A stretch of 64,000 bases of DNA from Pagrus major (lineage: Eukaryota; Chordata; Actinopteri; Spariformes; Sparidae). The notes under the pieces are model-generated. The model did not search any database, had not been told where the DNA came from, and was given only the letters and a program-made list of their open reading frames with translations. The position numbers and the translations under genes were made by a program. Below, one piece after another: positions 34,930-64,000 of the stretch. The first letter of the stretch is position 1. Each line of letters starts with the position of its first letter. The DNA is taken from the NCBI RefSeq assembly GCF_040436345.1, contig NC_133221.1, forward strand, positions 22,764,665 through 22,828,664. Direction: 5' to 3'.

Positions 34930-34978
<49 letters not shown>
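34930..34978. repeat. (TG)n microsatellite
   Basis: About 49 bp of uninterrupted TG dinucleotides. Confidence 0.98.
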
Positions 34979-34980
<2 letters not shown>

Positions 34981-35122
34981 AGACTATGGTTAGTTAGTGG
35001 GAGCCCTGTCTCCTTTGTGTCAACAGGCTCTCTAACTTGCTATGGCTAATCACCGAGGTAATTACTGTTAATTAGGTTCATTAATCATTAGACCTGTCAG
35101 TCTGTTTCACTGCCTGGTAGCT

Positions 35123-35123
<1 letters not shown>

Positions 35124-35180
<57 letters not shown>
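35124..35180. repeat. Compound (GT)n(GA)n microsatellite
   Basis: About 33 bp of GT immediately followed by about 25 bp of GA, giving a purine-rich compound tract. Confidence 0.98.
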
Positions 35181-35181
<1 letters not shown>

Positions 35182-35899
35182 TTGTTTGCACATTGTATAG
35201 GTAGGTAAAGGAGAGGCGAGATGGGGCTGATCTTGATTCAAAATTGTACATTTTGTTAAAAGACCATGTTTTCCATGACTGAGCTTTATATAATGTTCCA
35301 CCATCTCACTGATACCAAATCAGAAAATAGACACAACCCCACCGAGCAACTAAAATAAACTTTTCATATGATTCCAGGCTGTCCTGACCAGAAAAACATT
35401 TTGGTTATCTGTGCAAGCAGCTTATCATGACCCATTTTTATGTTTATTGTTCGGCAGCAACCTCCAGAGGTTGTAATAATTATGACAGGAGCAAGGGAGG
35501 AAGTCAGGTGACATAAAAAAAAAAGAGACTAAGACCGAGGTGAAGTTGAATGACAGTTCAAGCATGACTTTCGGTTGAATAGAGCTGAAATATTTTCTTA
35601 CATTCTGAATGTAGACTTTATAGTGACCAACCAAGAGTTTATTAGAAAGACAAACCAAATCTGTTTTGGTAAGTTTTATTTTGTTGAAATCCTGTTTTAA
35701 TTCAGTGTGTTTGCGAGAAGTTAACAAATTAATTAAGCTCATCTTAGTTCGTTGAAAGAGAGAAACTTGAATTCAGAAGGTGGATGATTGTATTTTTCTG
35801 TCTATAAAGGAAAATAGAAGTAAAAGTATTACATTTTTAATGATTTTTTTTTTTATGTTTTAAACCCAAATTCTGGCCATATCATCCAAATTGCTCCTT

Positions 35900-36730
35900 T
35901 TAAAGGAACTTGGGGCAGGATTTGTGAAAAAATAAACATGCATTTTAAGTTTATAATGCTAATGGGTGATGAAGTGTTCAAAACCAAAAAGAATGAGCCC
36001 ACCCACGTATCTCTCCATTGCCTCGAACAGGCTGTGTGCTGCATAATGTACTGCAATTCGTGGTCCGAATTTCCCGTGCCGTCCTGCGGACGTGACGTCA
36101 GATGACGCTGAATGCGCGTCCTCGACGACTTTTGACTTGGATACGTGAAGAAGCCGTTTTGTCAGCGGCATGTCGTGAGTCGAAACGAAATTATGACCAA
36201 AGCCGGGCTGGCACCCGAATAAACATCGGATACGAGTTCGACTCATGGAGGCAGCTTCAGCTTGAATTGGGACTCATTTCCAAGTAACCAGGTAAGAAAA
36301 CATTACAGGTCATGTTTAGAGCTTGATTTGAAAATCATATGAGATCACCGAGGACTCGCAGTGACCTAACGTGCAAAGTAGCGTTAGCTGCAAACATGTA
36401 ACTTAGTCCACCGCTGTGTAACACTGAATAGTTACAGACTGCGCATTTTCAACGGTCCTTTAGTCTGAAACCGAATAGTTAGTAATATGTCCCTTTATAT
36501 ATGGGACCAAAAGTCCAACCTGTTATCCGGGAGGTGTAGTTAGCAGCTGGCTGTATCCACAGGCTAACGGTTTGTTTGTGTCTGTGTAGTAACATTAGCT
36601 GCACTGCTGTGAAGAGTTCATGCACGGTCCCGCGCCGGCTTGGCTGATGGCTGCAGTTACCCTAACGGCCGCAACAGCCGTCGTGTCACTATTGAGTCTT
36701 ATTTCTTGATCCTGCCCCAAGTTCCTTTAA
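35900..36730 (+). mobile_element. TTAA-flanked DNA element with a coding remnant
   Basis: TTAA at 35900-35903 is followed by AGGAACTTGGGGCAGGAT. The exact inverse ATCCTGCCCCAAGTTCCT precedes TTAA at 36727-36730. Inside lies a short frame (36102-36287) with WIREEAVLSAACRESKRNYD and TRINIGYEF.SWRQLQ.ELGL. This resembles a domain found at the amino end of many transposon-related teleost proteins. The perfect termini and TTAA duplication fit the piggyBac or Kolobok superfamilies. Confidence 0.8.
36102..36287 (+). pseudogene. Fragment of transposon-associated protein (TRINIG..F..WRQL motif)
   Basis: A 61-codon frame within the TTAA element reads ESKRNYDQSRAGTRINIGYE, then FDSWRQLQLELGL. I know this pattern as a recurring module in teleost proteins linked to DNA transposons, but cannot name the domain with certainty. 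The frame ends two codons after GLIS, next to a GTAAGA that could be a splice donor if one reads AACCAG|GTAAGA at 36292. Confidence 0.5.
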
Positions 36731-39700
36731 GATAGCTAACTTATTTTGAATCAAACCATGAGTTACCCTAGTTTTAGGGCCTAAACCTCACCGAACTACA
36801 TTTCACAACATATCGGTGATGACATAGGTCCAGTATGCCTGTCATTGGTCATACCATTTTGGAAACAGTTGTATATGTTGTTTTTGGGATTCACTGGCAA
36901 TCAACCTGTTCAGTAATTTAGGTTTGAGGATGTGTTGAACATTCAGCTGTTTAATTGGTTAATGCAGATACACCTTTACATGGAGCACATATCAGATTTT
37001 TGTGTCTCCATTCCTAAAGAAGTGGGGTGAATGTTTGAACAATAACTGCATGTTTTGCAGTTATTGATCTGAGAATTAAAGAAAGTTTTCCCCTTTTTTT
37101 ATCGTACAACAAATCAGGGTTTGTGTCCAGTATGTTTGCATAAAACGGGCATGACCAATAGAAAAACTCAACAACAAATAAGAATGTGATTATGTATTTT
37201 TCAAAACAACAAGTAATATCAAATTTGAGGTGGTTTATTTAATCTGTATCCTGCATGTTTATTCATATATTTGTGTATTCTTTGGGTTCAGGTTCCATCT
37301 GTACACATAAAATGCCCAAGGAGTTACAGAAAGAGGTGTGTCTGGTTGTGTAGCTGTTTGATGGCAGCTTTAATGTGACTTTATTTCTCTGACATGTAAC
37401 TCAAGGAGTAGACTGGAAGAATATAATCCCTCTGTTTATTCTGAATGATCTACATACACTACAGCTCAGTGAGTTAAATATCTTAGTAATAGCGTCAGTG
37501 TCATGGTAGCCATTTGGTATTCTAACGGTTCATTAAACTGCTTTACGTTTACCATACAATGTGTTTATTTTACAAGGCATTGAGGTAATCACCGGAGTAC
37601 ACATTCCCCTGTTCCTCATTAAAACCCCCACATAAACAGTCCTGCATGTCATGAAAGAATAGTGTTTATTCATTCAGCAGATGCAGTTGAAGCCTCCCTG
37701 CAGCTTAGGCTCTAAACATGCTCTCATATGATTCAATCAGTGGGTGATGTATGGTCAGGATGTTTGAGAGATTGAAAACAAAATCAGAATCTCTGCTGGA
37801 TATTATCCCTTCATTTGGCTTCTGTCTCTTTGCACATCATCTGTCATGCCACAATAATCTGATTTGGAAATAAACCTTTATTGGAGAGGGTTTTTTTTGT
37901 TTTAAAAGGCTTTCAAGCTTTTTACCACGTACTCTTCATATTGAGGGATGTTGGCATTAGTATGAAAAGTTACGTAAATATCATGATGTAATATCTTAAA
38001 CTTTTTGGGGGTTGAAGTTATTTTCAATAGTTTTGGTGTAGAGATATAAGATTTTATACCTTGTTAGTTGACATGATGACAAATTGTACAAACTGTGGCC
38101 AATTCAGTGCTCTCCAAAAATGATTTTTCCTAAAATTAAATTACATTTATTCAGCAATAAGTGCACTCAACATGTGGAGACAACCCAAGAATTACAAGGA
38201 TCATACAAGTACATCAACTTTATCAAATTTGCTGGACTGCCTCAAGTGCTACATTTAGAAACAATAAAAGAAATAATTTCTTTTTTTTATAATGGGTCAT
38301 GGTACAGTTTGAACAGATGAGTTTTCGGTCTGTGACAGATGATGTGCAGAGTTTCTGCTGTCCAGATGTAAATGGAGAGGTCGTTTTACCATCGTGCAGC
38401 CAGAACAGCAAACAGTCATGATATTGTTTGGTGGTAGCTTGGCCCCCCGCATAGTGAGGAGCTGGAAGCAAGCCAGTAGTAGTAGTAGATGGGCTGTGAT
38501 GTAGGGTGTCCTGGATATAGGATTGACCTGAGCCTTTCACAGCATGCTAGGCAAGTACCAGTGTCTTGAATCAGATTCGAGTAGCCACCGTAACACGTTC
38601 CCATCCCAGGTCACCAAATACTGACGCTGCTTTGACACACCCCTTGGTGTCTCATACAGATGCACAATGTACCTTTTAGCATCTGTGCGCGGTGCTTAAA
38701 TCCTTCCTGCCAGAAAGCCTTTCCAACACAACAGTTTGGATAGGTTCACGCAAAAAACTACTTGGTTAGGCTTAGAAAAGGATCAGGTTTCACACAGGAC
38801 ACAAACCCCAGTTTCCTGGATGAGGTTACTGTGTGTGTGACCCACCACTTAACCTCAACCTCTGTCCCTCTTGGGACTTTCTGTGTACTACACCGGCTGA
38901 AGCAATTTCTCTGATCGTCTCATATTGCCACAAATGGGTCTACATTAGAATTGAAAGTCAGGTGCATTTCATTACCAATGCAGACGGTACCCTTTAGTGT
39001 CTGGGATGTGACAAAACATTGCTTTGTGATGCTCCATGAACAAGATGGGCTGGACCAAGGTAGCCGGTGTGTGTGGAGGAGCAGTGCAGTGTGGGAGAAC
39101 TGGGGTAAGTTGAAGACCAGCTGGGCTTCTGCATCCTGGATGATGCAGAAGTCAAATGATGCATTCAAGAAGACACAGGATGACAACAGCCTGGACCAGA
39201 ACCTGTTCAAACAGCCTAATTTGTAAAGATTTTTTTTTCTATTCAAAGCAGCTGCTAAAAGGACATGAAAATTGACTTACATACATTTCTATGAATGGAT
39301 TCATGTTCTGTTTGTGTCATACACATCCACAAGGACGAGCACACACACTGCTGTAAAGGCAGTAAAGAAGTTAGCATGAATATAAACAATGTGTTTCAAA
39401 ATAATGGCACTACAAATTTGTTATGAGGAAGAAAACGCATTTAACTCATTTGACCCCAATGCAACCTCTTGGTGAGTATAATGAATGTAAACAGAAACAT
39501 TGTTTACAAGAAAACTCCACAGGGCCACTTTAGTTACACATTTCTGTGAACACATCTGAAACCGTTTGATCAAAAATCACATCTTTTCCATCTTTATTTT
39601 CATCAAACCGCTGTAGGTGTTCACTGCATTAAACAGTAAATAGAGTCAACTTTATATAAAACAGAACATAACAAACTCACAAGAATGCATATTTCAAAAC

Positions 39701-40587
39701 ACACAAAAATGTAATCCCATCCAGTTAGCCACTCTTGACTATTCCTTTTTAATTTAGTTAGGTTTTAGTTTTCATTAGAGTTGTTTTGGACTTCTTCCAG
39801 AAAAGTAATAAAAGGGAGCATACATTTCCTGTATTCTTTAAATGTACTGCTCAAGGCAAACCTAATTCTTTCAAGGTGGAGGGTACCTGAAATTTAGACA
39901 ATGCTGAATACTGAGGGTTTACCACTGCTGGTGTAAAATATTTTTTTATTGCATGAGGTTATATAAAGTGTACGATATGCCAAACCTGATCCAGGGCTAC
40001 TTTAAGGTCAGAATGGCATCTGTGTATTATGAGCTCACTGAAAGTATTACATTAGATTTTGCCATATATGTCCATGTTTCACGTTGTATTGAATGGCATG
40101 GGAATGACTTTTAAAAGCCTTCTCTTTATCCATTTCTACTGCGATAAATTGAATGTAAACATACTGGTGTATATAGATTGCATTTACTGTGTGTGTGTGT
40201 CTGTGTGTGTGTGTTTGAGGGTCTCAGTGATATCATGTTTCATATAGAGGCCACTGTGTGCCAAGGTCCCATTCACCCTGTTATGATACACTCAACTATA
40301 TATGGAGATATGTTCACTTTACTCACAGAGAGAGAGAGAGGCACCTGCATCACAGACATACTCACACAAATAAGTACTTGTGAGGACGCATAAGGAGGAA
40401 AATACAGTACCTATATATAAGTGTGTACTTCTATACATATAACAACCCTCACTGATGTAACGACCTGAATAGCTAATGCAGAGTACTATATTTTTTATTA
40501 TGTCAGTCAGAACTGCTTCACTGTTCACATGATGTGGTGTTGCAAAGACTGCACATCTGATCTGGGACAAAACAAAAACTTGCAAAA

Positions 40588-40642
<55 letters not shown>

Positions 40643-40888
40643 GTCCACTACCTCCATTCTTCCCTGTCTCTGGTGTACGGGTGTGTTAAAGATGATCATC
40701 TCCCCTCTTAAAGGTTCTCCAACTACATATATCATCTTTGACTATAATAAAATATGTCCCATTTGAAAACAGAATTGACCAGTGCAAGATGAGGCCAAGA
40801 TGCATTTTGTAAGTGTTCCCAGTAGATGACAGGACTCCTCACATCTCTCGTATAACAAAACACAGTCCTCACAAAGATAGAAGAACAG

Positions 40889-40919
<31 letters not shown>

Positions 40920-41003
40920 AAGAATGGCAAGTGTTACCCAGTAAAATCAGCATACGGAAATGAGTCCTCAATTTGGACCCCACGGACCATTGCAGACCCA
41001 TTT

Positions 41004-41041
<38 letters not shown>

Positions 41042-42639
41042 AAATTTAGGTATTGAGAAAACTGAGGGCCATTGAAAACACCGGGGAACAAATGGGTTGC
41101 CAGTTTGAGAAATATGTGCCCAATTTCATTTCGTGTTTATGACTGGTGACCACATGCTTCAGTGTTGCGTGTGTGTGTGAGCCTCACTGACTACTTAAAC
41201 ATATGTGAATGTTTTTCGTGTACAAAGGAATGCAAGTGGCCTCACTTATTTTGTGAGTGTGTGTGTTTGGCGTTGTATGTTCCTGTGTGGATGTGTGTTC
41301 CCAGCGCTGACAGGCAGGTCATGATGATATGAGTATGAAGAATGTGGGTCCTAATGTCAAAGATGGAGACACTGATATACAGACAGAGGGGGTTGGGTGA
41401 GAGAGAGACAGAAAAAGGGGCGGATGTATAGCTAGACTGTATGGCATTTTGTTTCATTGAGGTTTTTGCATTTCTTTTTCTGTTTTCTTTCTTTTTTGTT
41501 TTGTGCATTATATTAATGCTGCAGTGTTTTCACTCTTACAACCCAACTCAGTAAGACTTTGAGCGCTTAAGGTGAGAAAGACCGGAAGGGACAAGAGAGA
41601 AAAGAAGTTTAATTTACCTTTGTGTTGTGCAGGTTAACATTGTCTGTCAAATAATCCAGTGGAAAATGTTGGTCAAACCAAACATAGGGTTAATTACATT
41701 TACATTTGTTATGATTGTGTGATTTTCATCACATTACATGGAAACACAGCTGTGGGTATCAGTGAAAAGTCTCCCTCCTTCCCTTTTGGGCCCTATTTGC
41801 CAACAATAGCAGTTTTTCGTATTAAATCATCATTGATTTGATTGTGTCATAAACAGCACAGAACAGACTTGTTAAATGTCCAAAAAACGAAGAAAACAGA
41901 GACAAAAGACAGATTAAACAAAAATGAGACCAAAACACCCTTCATCATAACACTGTAGCAAGGTGTTATACTTTAAATTGAAGTACAGGACAAGATTAAA
42001 AACAAATCTCACATGTGCTCAAAGTATGAAATGATTTTGCTTTGGTTGTTTTTGTGTTTTGAACCTGTCTACCTCTCACCTTTACTTACCTGAGGACATG
42101 TTTGTCTCCAGTGATGGTAAAAGATGAATCTTTGCCCTCTGTGGTAGCAGGAGAAGGATCAGCAGCTTGCTGTGGGTGTGTTTGTAGAGCTTTCTTGCTC
42201 TGCTTTAAGTAGCTGGGCTTCCTGGGGTGTGGTTTTTGCTTAATTAAGATTGAATAAACTCCATCTTCTTTAAAGTTTCCACATCTAGAAGCCTTTATAT
42301 GGACTGTCAGCGTTGCAGTAATAACATTGAGGAATGAGCAAAAGTTCATCAAAATAAGTGCTTCATTGGGATTTCTCATGTATTTCTTGACCTGACAAAA
42401 GAGCATGACTGCCACCACGTGGTTAAAATACAGATTACATCATTTAGAATCCAGATCTGGGTTAAAGTAAAAGTTTAAATCAACTAAACTAAATTAAAAG
42501 AATCAATCCCTGTCACACTCTTGTGGTTACTGCTCTGGTTCCCTGTCATTTATTAATTCATGTAACCTTACAGTGACAGATATTAAAATTTTTAAAACTG
42601 AAATTTAGCACATCCTCACATTGTCATGACATTCATGAT
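36731..42639. other. Non-coding stretch with microsatellites and old repeats
   Basis: No host exon was supported. GT/CA tracts occur at 40189-40214, 40595-40638, 40892-40919 and 41006-41035. The region 38400-39220 has the look of an old dispersed repeat (GGTTTCCTGGATGAGGTTAC-like and CCTAACC-like motifs). Confidence 0.45.
40595..40638. repeat. (GT)n microsatellite
   Basis: About 44 bp of GT dinucleotides. Confidence 0.97.
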
Positions 42640-42644
42640 TTAAC

Positions 42645-42674
<30 letters not shown>
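42640..42674. repeat. (AAT)n microsatellite
   Basis: About eleven AAT units just upstream of the hairpin element at 42714. Confidence 0.95.
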
Positions 42675-42675
<1 letters not shown>

Positions 42676-42713
42676 TACTACTACTTATAATATTAATAAT
42701 AAATGTTGCTATT

Positions 42714-42855
42714 TGTAAGAAAATTTGATTTTTGAGTCTCATTCTTAACTCGTCACATTATGACGCTTTGGGATGGCGGCCGACCAGTCCTACAATCCCA
42801 GACCATCATTCTTTGACGAGTTAGGAATGAGACTAAAAAATCAACTTTTCTTACA
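42714..42855. mobile_element. Hairpin MITE with 42-bp inverted arms
   Basis: The arms 42714-42755 and 42814-42855 are reverse complements with about three mismatches (TGTAAGAAAATTTGATTTTT on the left, closing TGACGAGTTAGGAATGAGAC inward on the right). The 58-bp centre contains GACGCTTTGGGATGGCGGCC. The size and symmetry are those of a short foldback or MITE. Confidence 0.85.
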
Positions 42856-42865
42856 CATAACAACT

Positions 42866-43060
42866 TTAAAGGTGCACTATGCAACAACTCCAAGTTGTTG
42901 AGCTAACATTTTAGATGTGTTTTGTAGCCATGTGTTTACATTTGCATTTGTAAACATTAGAGCAGGCTTGTATTTATGAGCTATGAGAACAAGAGAAGTA
43001 CGACAGTTCAAGAATATAAGGCTATATAACCAAAATTGTGTTGCATATTGCACCTTTTAA
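42866..43060. mobile_element. TTAA-flanked MITE (~195 bp)
   Basis: TTAA at 42866-42869 is followed by AGGTGCACTATGCAAC. The inverse GTTGCATATTGCACCTT precedes TTAA at 43057-43060. The termini resemble those of the larger element at 52623-53242. No coding content. Confidence 0.82.
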
Positions 43061-43512
43061 TATGTTGATTTTCATCATAATTCCCCTTTCATCCCACTTT
43101 TGTCAATTTTTAGTTGTATTTTTATTGTATATTTCATACTTTATATTGCCTATATTTTTTACTTATTATTTCTTTTTCAATCTTTCTTTTCACTCTTGTA
43201 TTTATTCTTCACAAATATGGAAGTCTTAAAAACAAATGCATCATTTGAGGGTTAATGCAATTGCAATTCCGTTGTGTGTGCACATTGACAATAAAGTTTT
43301 TGAATCTTTCATATTACAGAAGAGGACATGTTTAAGTAACTGCATATTTTTATTGTGTTAATCAAAAACAATCTGACATGACATTTCACAAAGACCTCTG
43401 GGAGTATTACAGTGCACCATGTTAACTTTGGCCTTCCACCTTTGAACTTTCACCTACAGACCGACACACCACTGTTTCTTTGCCATTATATACAGAGCTC
43501 TGCTTTCCCCCA

Positions 43513-43524
<12 letters not shown>

Positions 43525-43599
<75 letters not shown>
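43525..43599. repeat. (CA)n microsatellite, long
   Basis: About 75 bp of uninterrupted CA, with a second CA tract at 43630-43651. Confidence 0.98.
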
Positions 43600-43601
<2 letters not shown>

Positions 43602-43618
43602 AACCACAAGCACACGTT

Positions 43619-43651
<33 letters not shown>

Positions 43652-43659
43652 TACACAAG

Positions 43660-45230
43660 CCTCTCCTTGTGAGCTATCGTACATGGGGTGCGTCACATGG
43701 CATGGGATACAACAGGGGTGTTGATTGGAGGGCTGTGTGAACAACAAAGACTCTAATTGGACATTGTGTTCAGAAGGAGCTTTCCCATTGGCTGTAATGT
43801 CCAAAAGAAAATGTTGAGGATGAGTCCTTTTTCAGCAGAACATGAACAATACAGATGTCAATCTACATTTATAAGAAAAATAAAAATCCACCACAACATA
43901 TCAGCTTATCTTTGCACATAAATACATAGGAATAATAATAATATTCAACATTGTGCTTTCTTTCTCTCGCTCTTTCTCGCCACCGCACCATTGTCAAACG
44001 CGTTAGCCACGAACATTGGTCATGCATTTTCAAAAGAGCACAAAACAACTGCTGGCTTAAAAGGGAGACTCGAGCAAGTTTGACATCACTACCAATGTAA
44101 ATATTGAAGAAAAAGAAGTACAAGACGAACACGTTAAATCTCCATTTAGTGAGTGAACTCCGTTGGTTCCGTGGTTGAAATGCATCTTTAAAATCATCGG
44201 TTTCGCTTTAAATCCTGGATGTGGTGTCAAAATGCAGCGTGTCCCTTTTTCTTAGGAGTCAGTCAGTTCGGTTCAGTTCGGTTTAAAGAGTTAATTACAT
44301 CTCTAGAAAGAAGGTATATAAATAACAACGACAATGATTCCATACATCTAAAATCCACTCAGATCTAATTTGTGCTGCCTCCTGTTATCAGGCTTCGGTT
44401 GAATTACTGAACACTCCAAAGCCTATTTAGCCAATTTCAGTATATTGATCTTTAAAACCATGATACTTGTGAGATATGTGTGGCAGCAACACAAATTAGA
44501 CCATATATTCATCATAAAAATCATACTGAGTTTCCATGACTGCAAAACATAACTGCATGTTTTATCTTACAAGGCCTGTTGCTTTCTTTCATGTGGATAG
44601 ACTATGATATAATGAAGCATCGTACGACAGGTAGGCTCTGTACACACAATAGACACTAGGGGGCAGGCTACACACACCATGTTAGCACAGACAACAAACA
44701 AGGTTTCTTTACAGATAATACACAGAGAGAGATCAGACTAAAGACAGAGAGAAGGAAGACCTTATCGTACTAATCGTCCGTTAGGAAGAGATGACATCGT
44801 TAAGCAGCAAAAGTCAATGATATCAATGACTGTAACACTATGTGGAGAAGTGGTTCCAACAGTGTGTGAAGTCAGATGGAAGTTTTTTGTTTGTTTTTTG
44901 CAGACAGTGAAATGCATCGTGGGTAGCACAGAATAGCAGCTTTCTGTGCATTTTACCATGCTGAACGAGGCGACTCGCTCATCTCATATTATTTGCATAT
45001 ATCTATTTATCGCAAACAACATACGCAAGAACAGTGTGAAAGAGCAAGGAGTAGAAGTACCGCTTAGAATATAAAAAAATCATAAAACTCATAAATATCA
45101 TGCTAATATATAGATATATATGTATACTGTACTGTCACCCAGAAACATGGGTTGTCATTCTAGAGTCTTTCCTCTACCTCCTCATCGTGTTAATGCTTCT
45201 CACCCAAACCACCATGTCTGTAACTTCTCT
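43660..45230. other. Non-coding stretch
   Basis: AT-rich, with no supported exon or clear repeat boundaries. Confidence 0.45.
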
Positions 45231-45731
45231 TTAAAGGAGACATATCATGCTTTTTGTTTTTTTTACTTTTCTTTGTTTTATATTGGTTCATGTAAAAGTT
45301 CATGAAAGCTCATCTCTCGCACAGAAAACACTGCTCCTGAAGTGCCTGAAATGCCTCATCAGTAGTCCCGCCTTTAATTCCATGATTTTGTGAAATCACT
45401 ACGTCAACACGTGACACATTGGCATAATGTATGCCTTTATTCACGGTAGAAGTGAAGCCAACTGGAAGTGGAAAACATGGTGAGTGGTGCTGGCCCAGGT
45501 GTGTGTGAGCTGACCAATCAGAGCAGACTGGGTGTTCAGGAGAAGTGCCTTAAAGAGACAGGAGCTAAAACAGAGTGTTTCAGACAGAGGGGGGATACAG
45601 TGCAGCAGCACAGTATGAGAAAACTGATGTATTTTTTGAGCATTAAAGCGTGTATAAAGCATGCATCTATTCTAGTAGTAACCCAAAATAAAATGATGAA
45701 CCTGAAAATGAGCATAATATGTCTCCTTTAA
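45231..45731 (-). mobile_element. TTAA-flanked non-autonomous DNA element, copy 2
   Basis: TTAA at 45231-45234 is followed by AGGAGACATATCATGCT. The inverse AGCATAATATGTCTCCT precedes TTAA at 45728-45731. Its reverse complement aligns through its length with 794-1313, including GCTCTGATTGGTCAGCTC and ATTTTATTTTGGGT. The ends are better preserved than in copy 1. No transposase gene. Confidence 0.85.
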
Positions 45732-46674
45732 TGTTAGCGCACAAAACATTGAACATAGCCAAAACTAAAACCAATAAATAGCTAATTTTAGAGTGAGATT
45801 TTGGATTGTGTCAAAACTCTGTTATCTTACACACTTCCAATTCTTATTATAATATTTCTGAGCCACATAAAACCTAAAACGTGTTTCTACCCAGGTCTTT
45901 TCTGCTTTTAGAGATTGACGTCTTCGTGCTCCAGCTTTGCCTGTGTACTGTAAACAACTCATCTTTCTCTCACATCATGGAATGCCAGTAGTTTTTCCAC
46001 CCCTCGTTCTCTAGTGGTTTTGGACCAGTAACGCAACATAATCACATCTGGCCAGATACGACTGCTCTCTAACCACGGCTGCATTTGTGTTGTGTGATTT
46101 ATTTTGCTGCAACATGCCTCAATGTGCCTAAGGAAAACCGCTAAGAAACCTACTATATAATATAACCAGTTCTGCAACATGCTGATCTGTTCCACAGGCT
46201 GCCCCACGCACCTCTACCTCTTCTGTGACTGCGTTATGTAAGATGCACACAAAACCGTGTGAGAAGTGAGGTTACTGGAAATATATGCAACAAGAGCACC
46301 ACAGGAAGTTGATCAATTCATCGGTTTATGAATGAATGTCTAAAAAAAGTGTTTGTCTGCATGCCTGTGCAAATGCACATAAATAGTTCCAGTTGGAGAC
46401 CATTACTTTCCAGTTTATTCCAGTTGTCACGTTTCTCCATTCCTTCCCATTATGGTACGAAATCTTCAGGTAAGACAAGTTGTGGGGAGAGTTCATCCAA
46501 AACTCGGGGCTGTTTTTGTTCTGAGTGGTGTAGTCCAGAGAGTGGGTGTTCATAATGTGAGCAACTATCCACAGGTAAGCTGGCATGTCGTAGGCAAACT
46601 TTAATACCCAACAGAAGATATGGTAATGCTTCCATATACAGTCAGTGGCAAAGAGGACAACGGGTGAGTGGAAG

Positions 46675-46680
46675 TTTATT
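46675..46680 (-). terminator. Candidate poly(A) signal for sema3b
   Basis: TTTATT on the + strand gives AATAAA on the minus strand, about 345 bp beyond the sema3b stop codon. Confidence 0.4.
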
Positions 46681-47024
46681 GTTGCGCACAGATAAAAGTG
46701 GATTCATCCCCACGTACCTGCTTGTACACTCGACTACGCTAGTGGAACAGTGTAAAGGGATCGTGCAGAATCAATTTGGGCAGTAAGGCAGCACATGCAG
46801 GGGCTGGCCAGTGGGACAAGGACTCGAGGATCAGGGGTACCTTATAGTGGGGGCATCCATAGATAAATATACACAATAGAGGAGGTGCCGTGTGTGTGTC
46901 TGCATGTGTGTATCTGTATGTGTGAACACCTCCAGGAGTTCATGGTCTCTCAGTCTCTTTCCACCAATCTCCTCCTTTCTCGTTGTATCAGTTCTTTTCT
47001 CCTTCCATCTCGTTCTCCAGGCTG

Positions 47025-64000
<16,976 letters not shown>

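Noticed and set aside
38400..39220. Overlapping frames on both strands that look partly coding
   Set aside because: The text resembles an old dispersed fish repeat and contains no consistent splice sites or domain.
43412..43804. Long open frames made of His-Thr or Val-Cys runs
   Set aside because: They are translations of CA/GT microsatellites, as are similar frames near 34930, 40600, 53700 and 59500.

Overview
The window is vertebrate nuclear DNA, almost certainly from a teleost fish. It has class 3 semaphorin exons with consensus GT-AG introns, long AT-rich introns and intergenic DNA, many CA/GT microsatellites, and several typical fish mobile-element remnants. No bacterial, organellar or viral gene is visible.

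Two host genes converge on a ~45 kb intergenic interval. At the left edge (1490-2002, + strand) is the last coding exon of a class 3 semaphorin that best matches SEMA3G. From 57607 down to 47025 (- strand) lie 14 consecutive coding exons of a second class 3 semaphorin, clearly SEMA3B-like. They splice into one uninterrupted 675-codon frame covering most of the Sema domain, the PSI domain, the Ig domain and the basic tail. The first coding exons (signal peptide and start of the Sema domain) are not seen and probably lie past the right edge.

The interval between them is built mostly from mobile and retroposed DNA. A ~5 kb TIR-bounded element (9049-14028) carries an intron-containing, decayed Gypsy-type integrase (GIN/Ginger-like). 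At 20949-26030 there is an intronless AHI1 (jouberin) retrocopy with an intact 931-codon frame. Its 3' part is broken by frameshifts, and the whole copy sits inside an intronless coiled-coil gene of a teleost family with 78-residue repeats and a basic C-terminal signature. A second, partial 5' copy of that coiled-coil gene follows.

Five to six small elements flanked by TTAA (794-1313, 35900-36730, 42866-43060, 45231-45731, 52623-53242) show related termini beginning AGG or GGG. Two of them, 44 kb apart and in opposite orientation, belong to the same family. There is also a hAT-type MITE with a near-perfect 8-bp duplication (48235-48739), a long-armed hairpin element (42714-42855), a 35-bp perfect palindrome inside a Harbinger/Myb-like remnant (30025-30102), and a TIR element at 33569-33897. 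A GC-rich patch at 26.8-27.0 kb with a possible five-codon first exon may be a promoter.

The strongest candidate for something undescribed is the AHI1 retrocopy/coiled-coil chimera. The semaphorin exons are ordinary, intact host genes.
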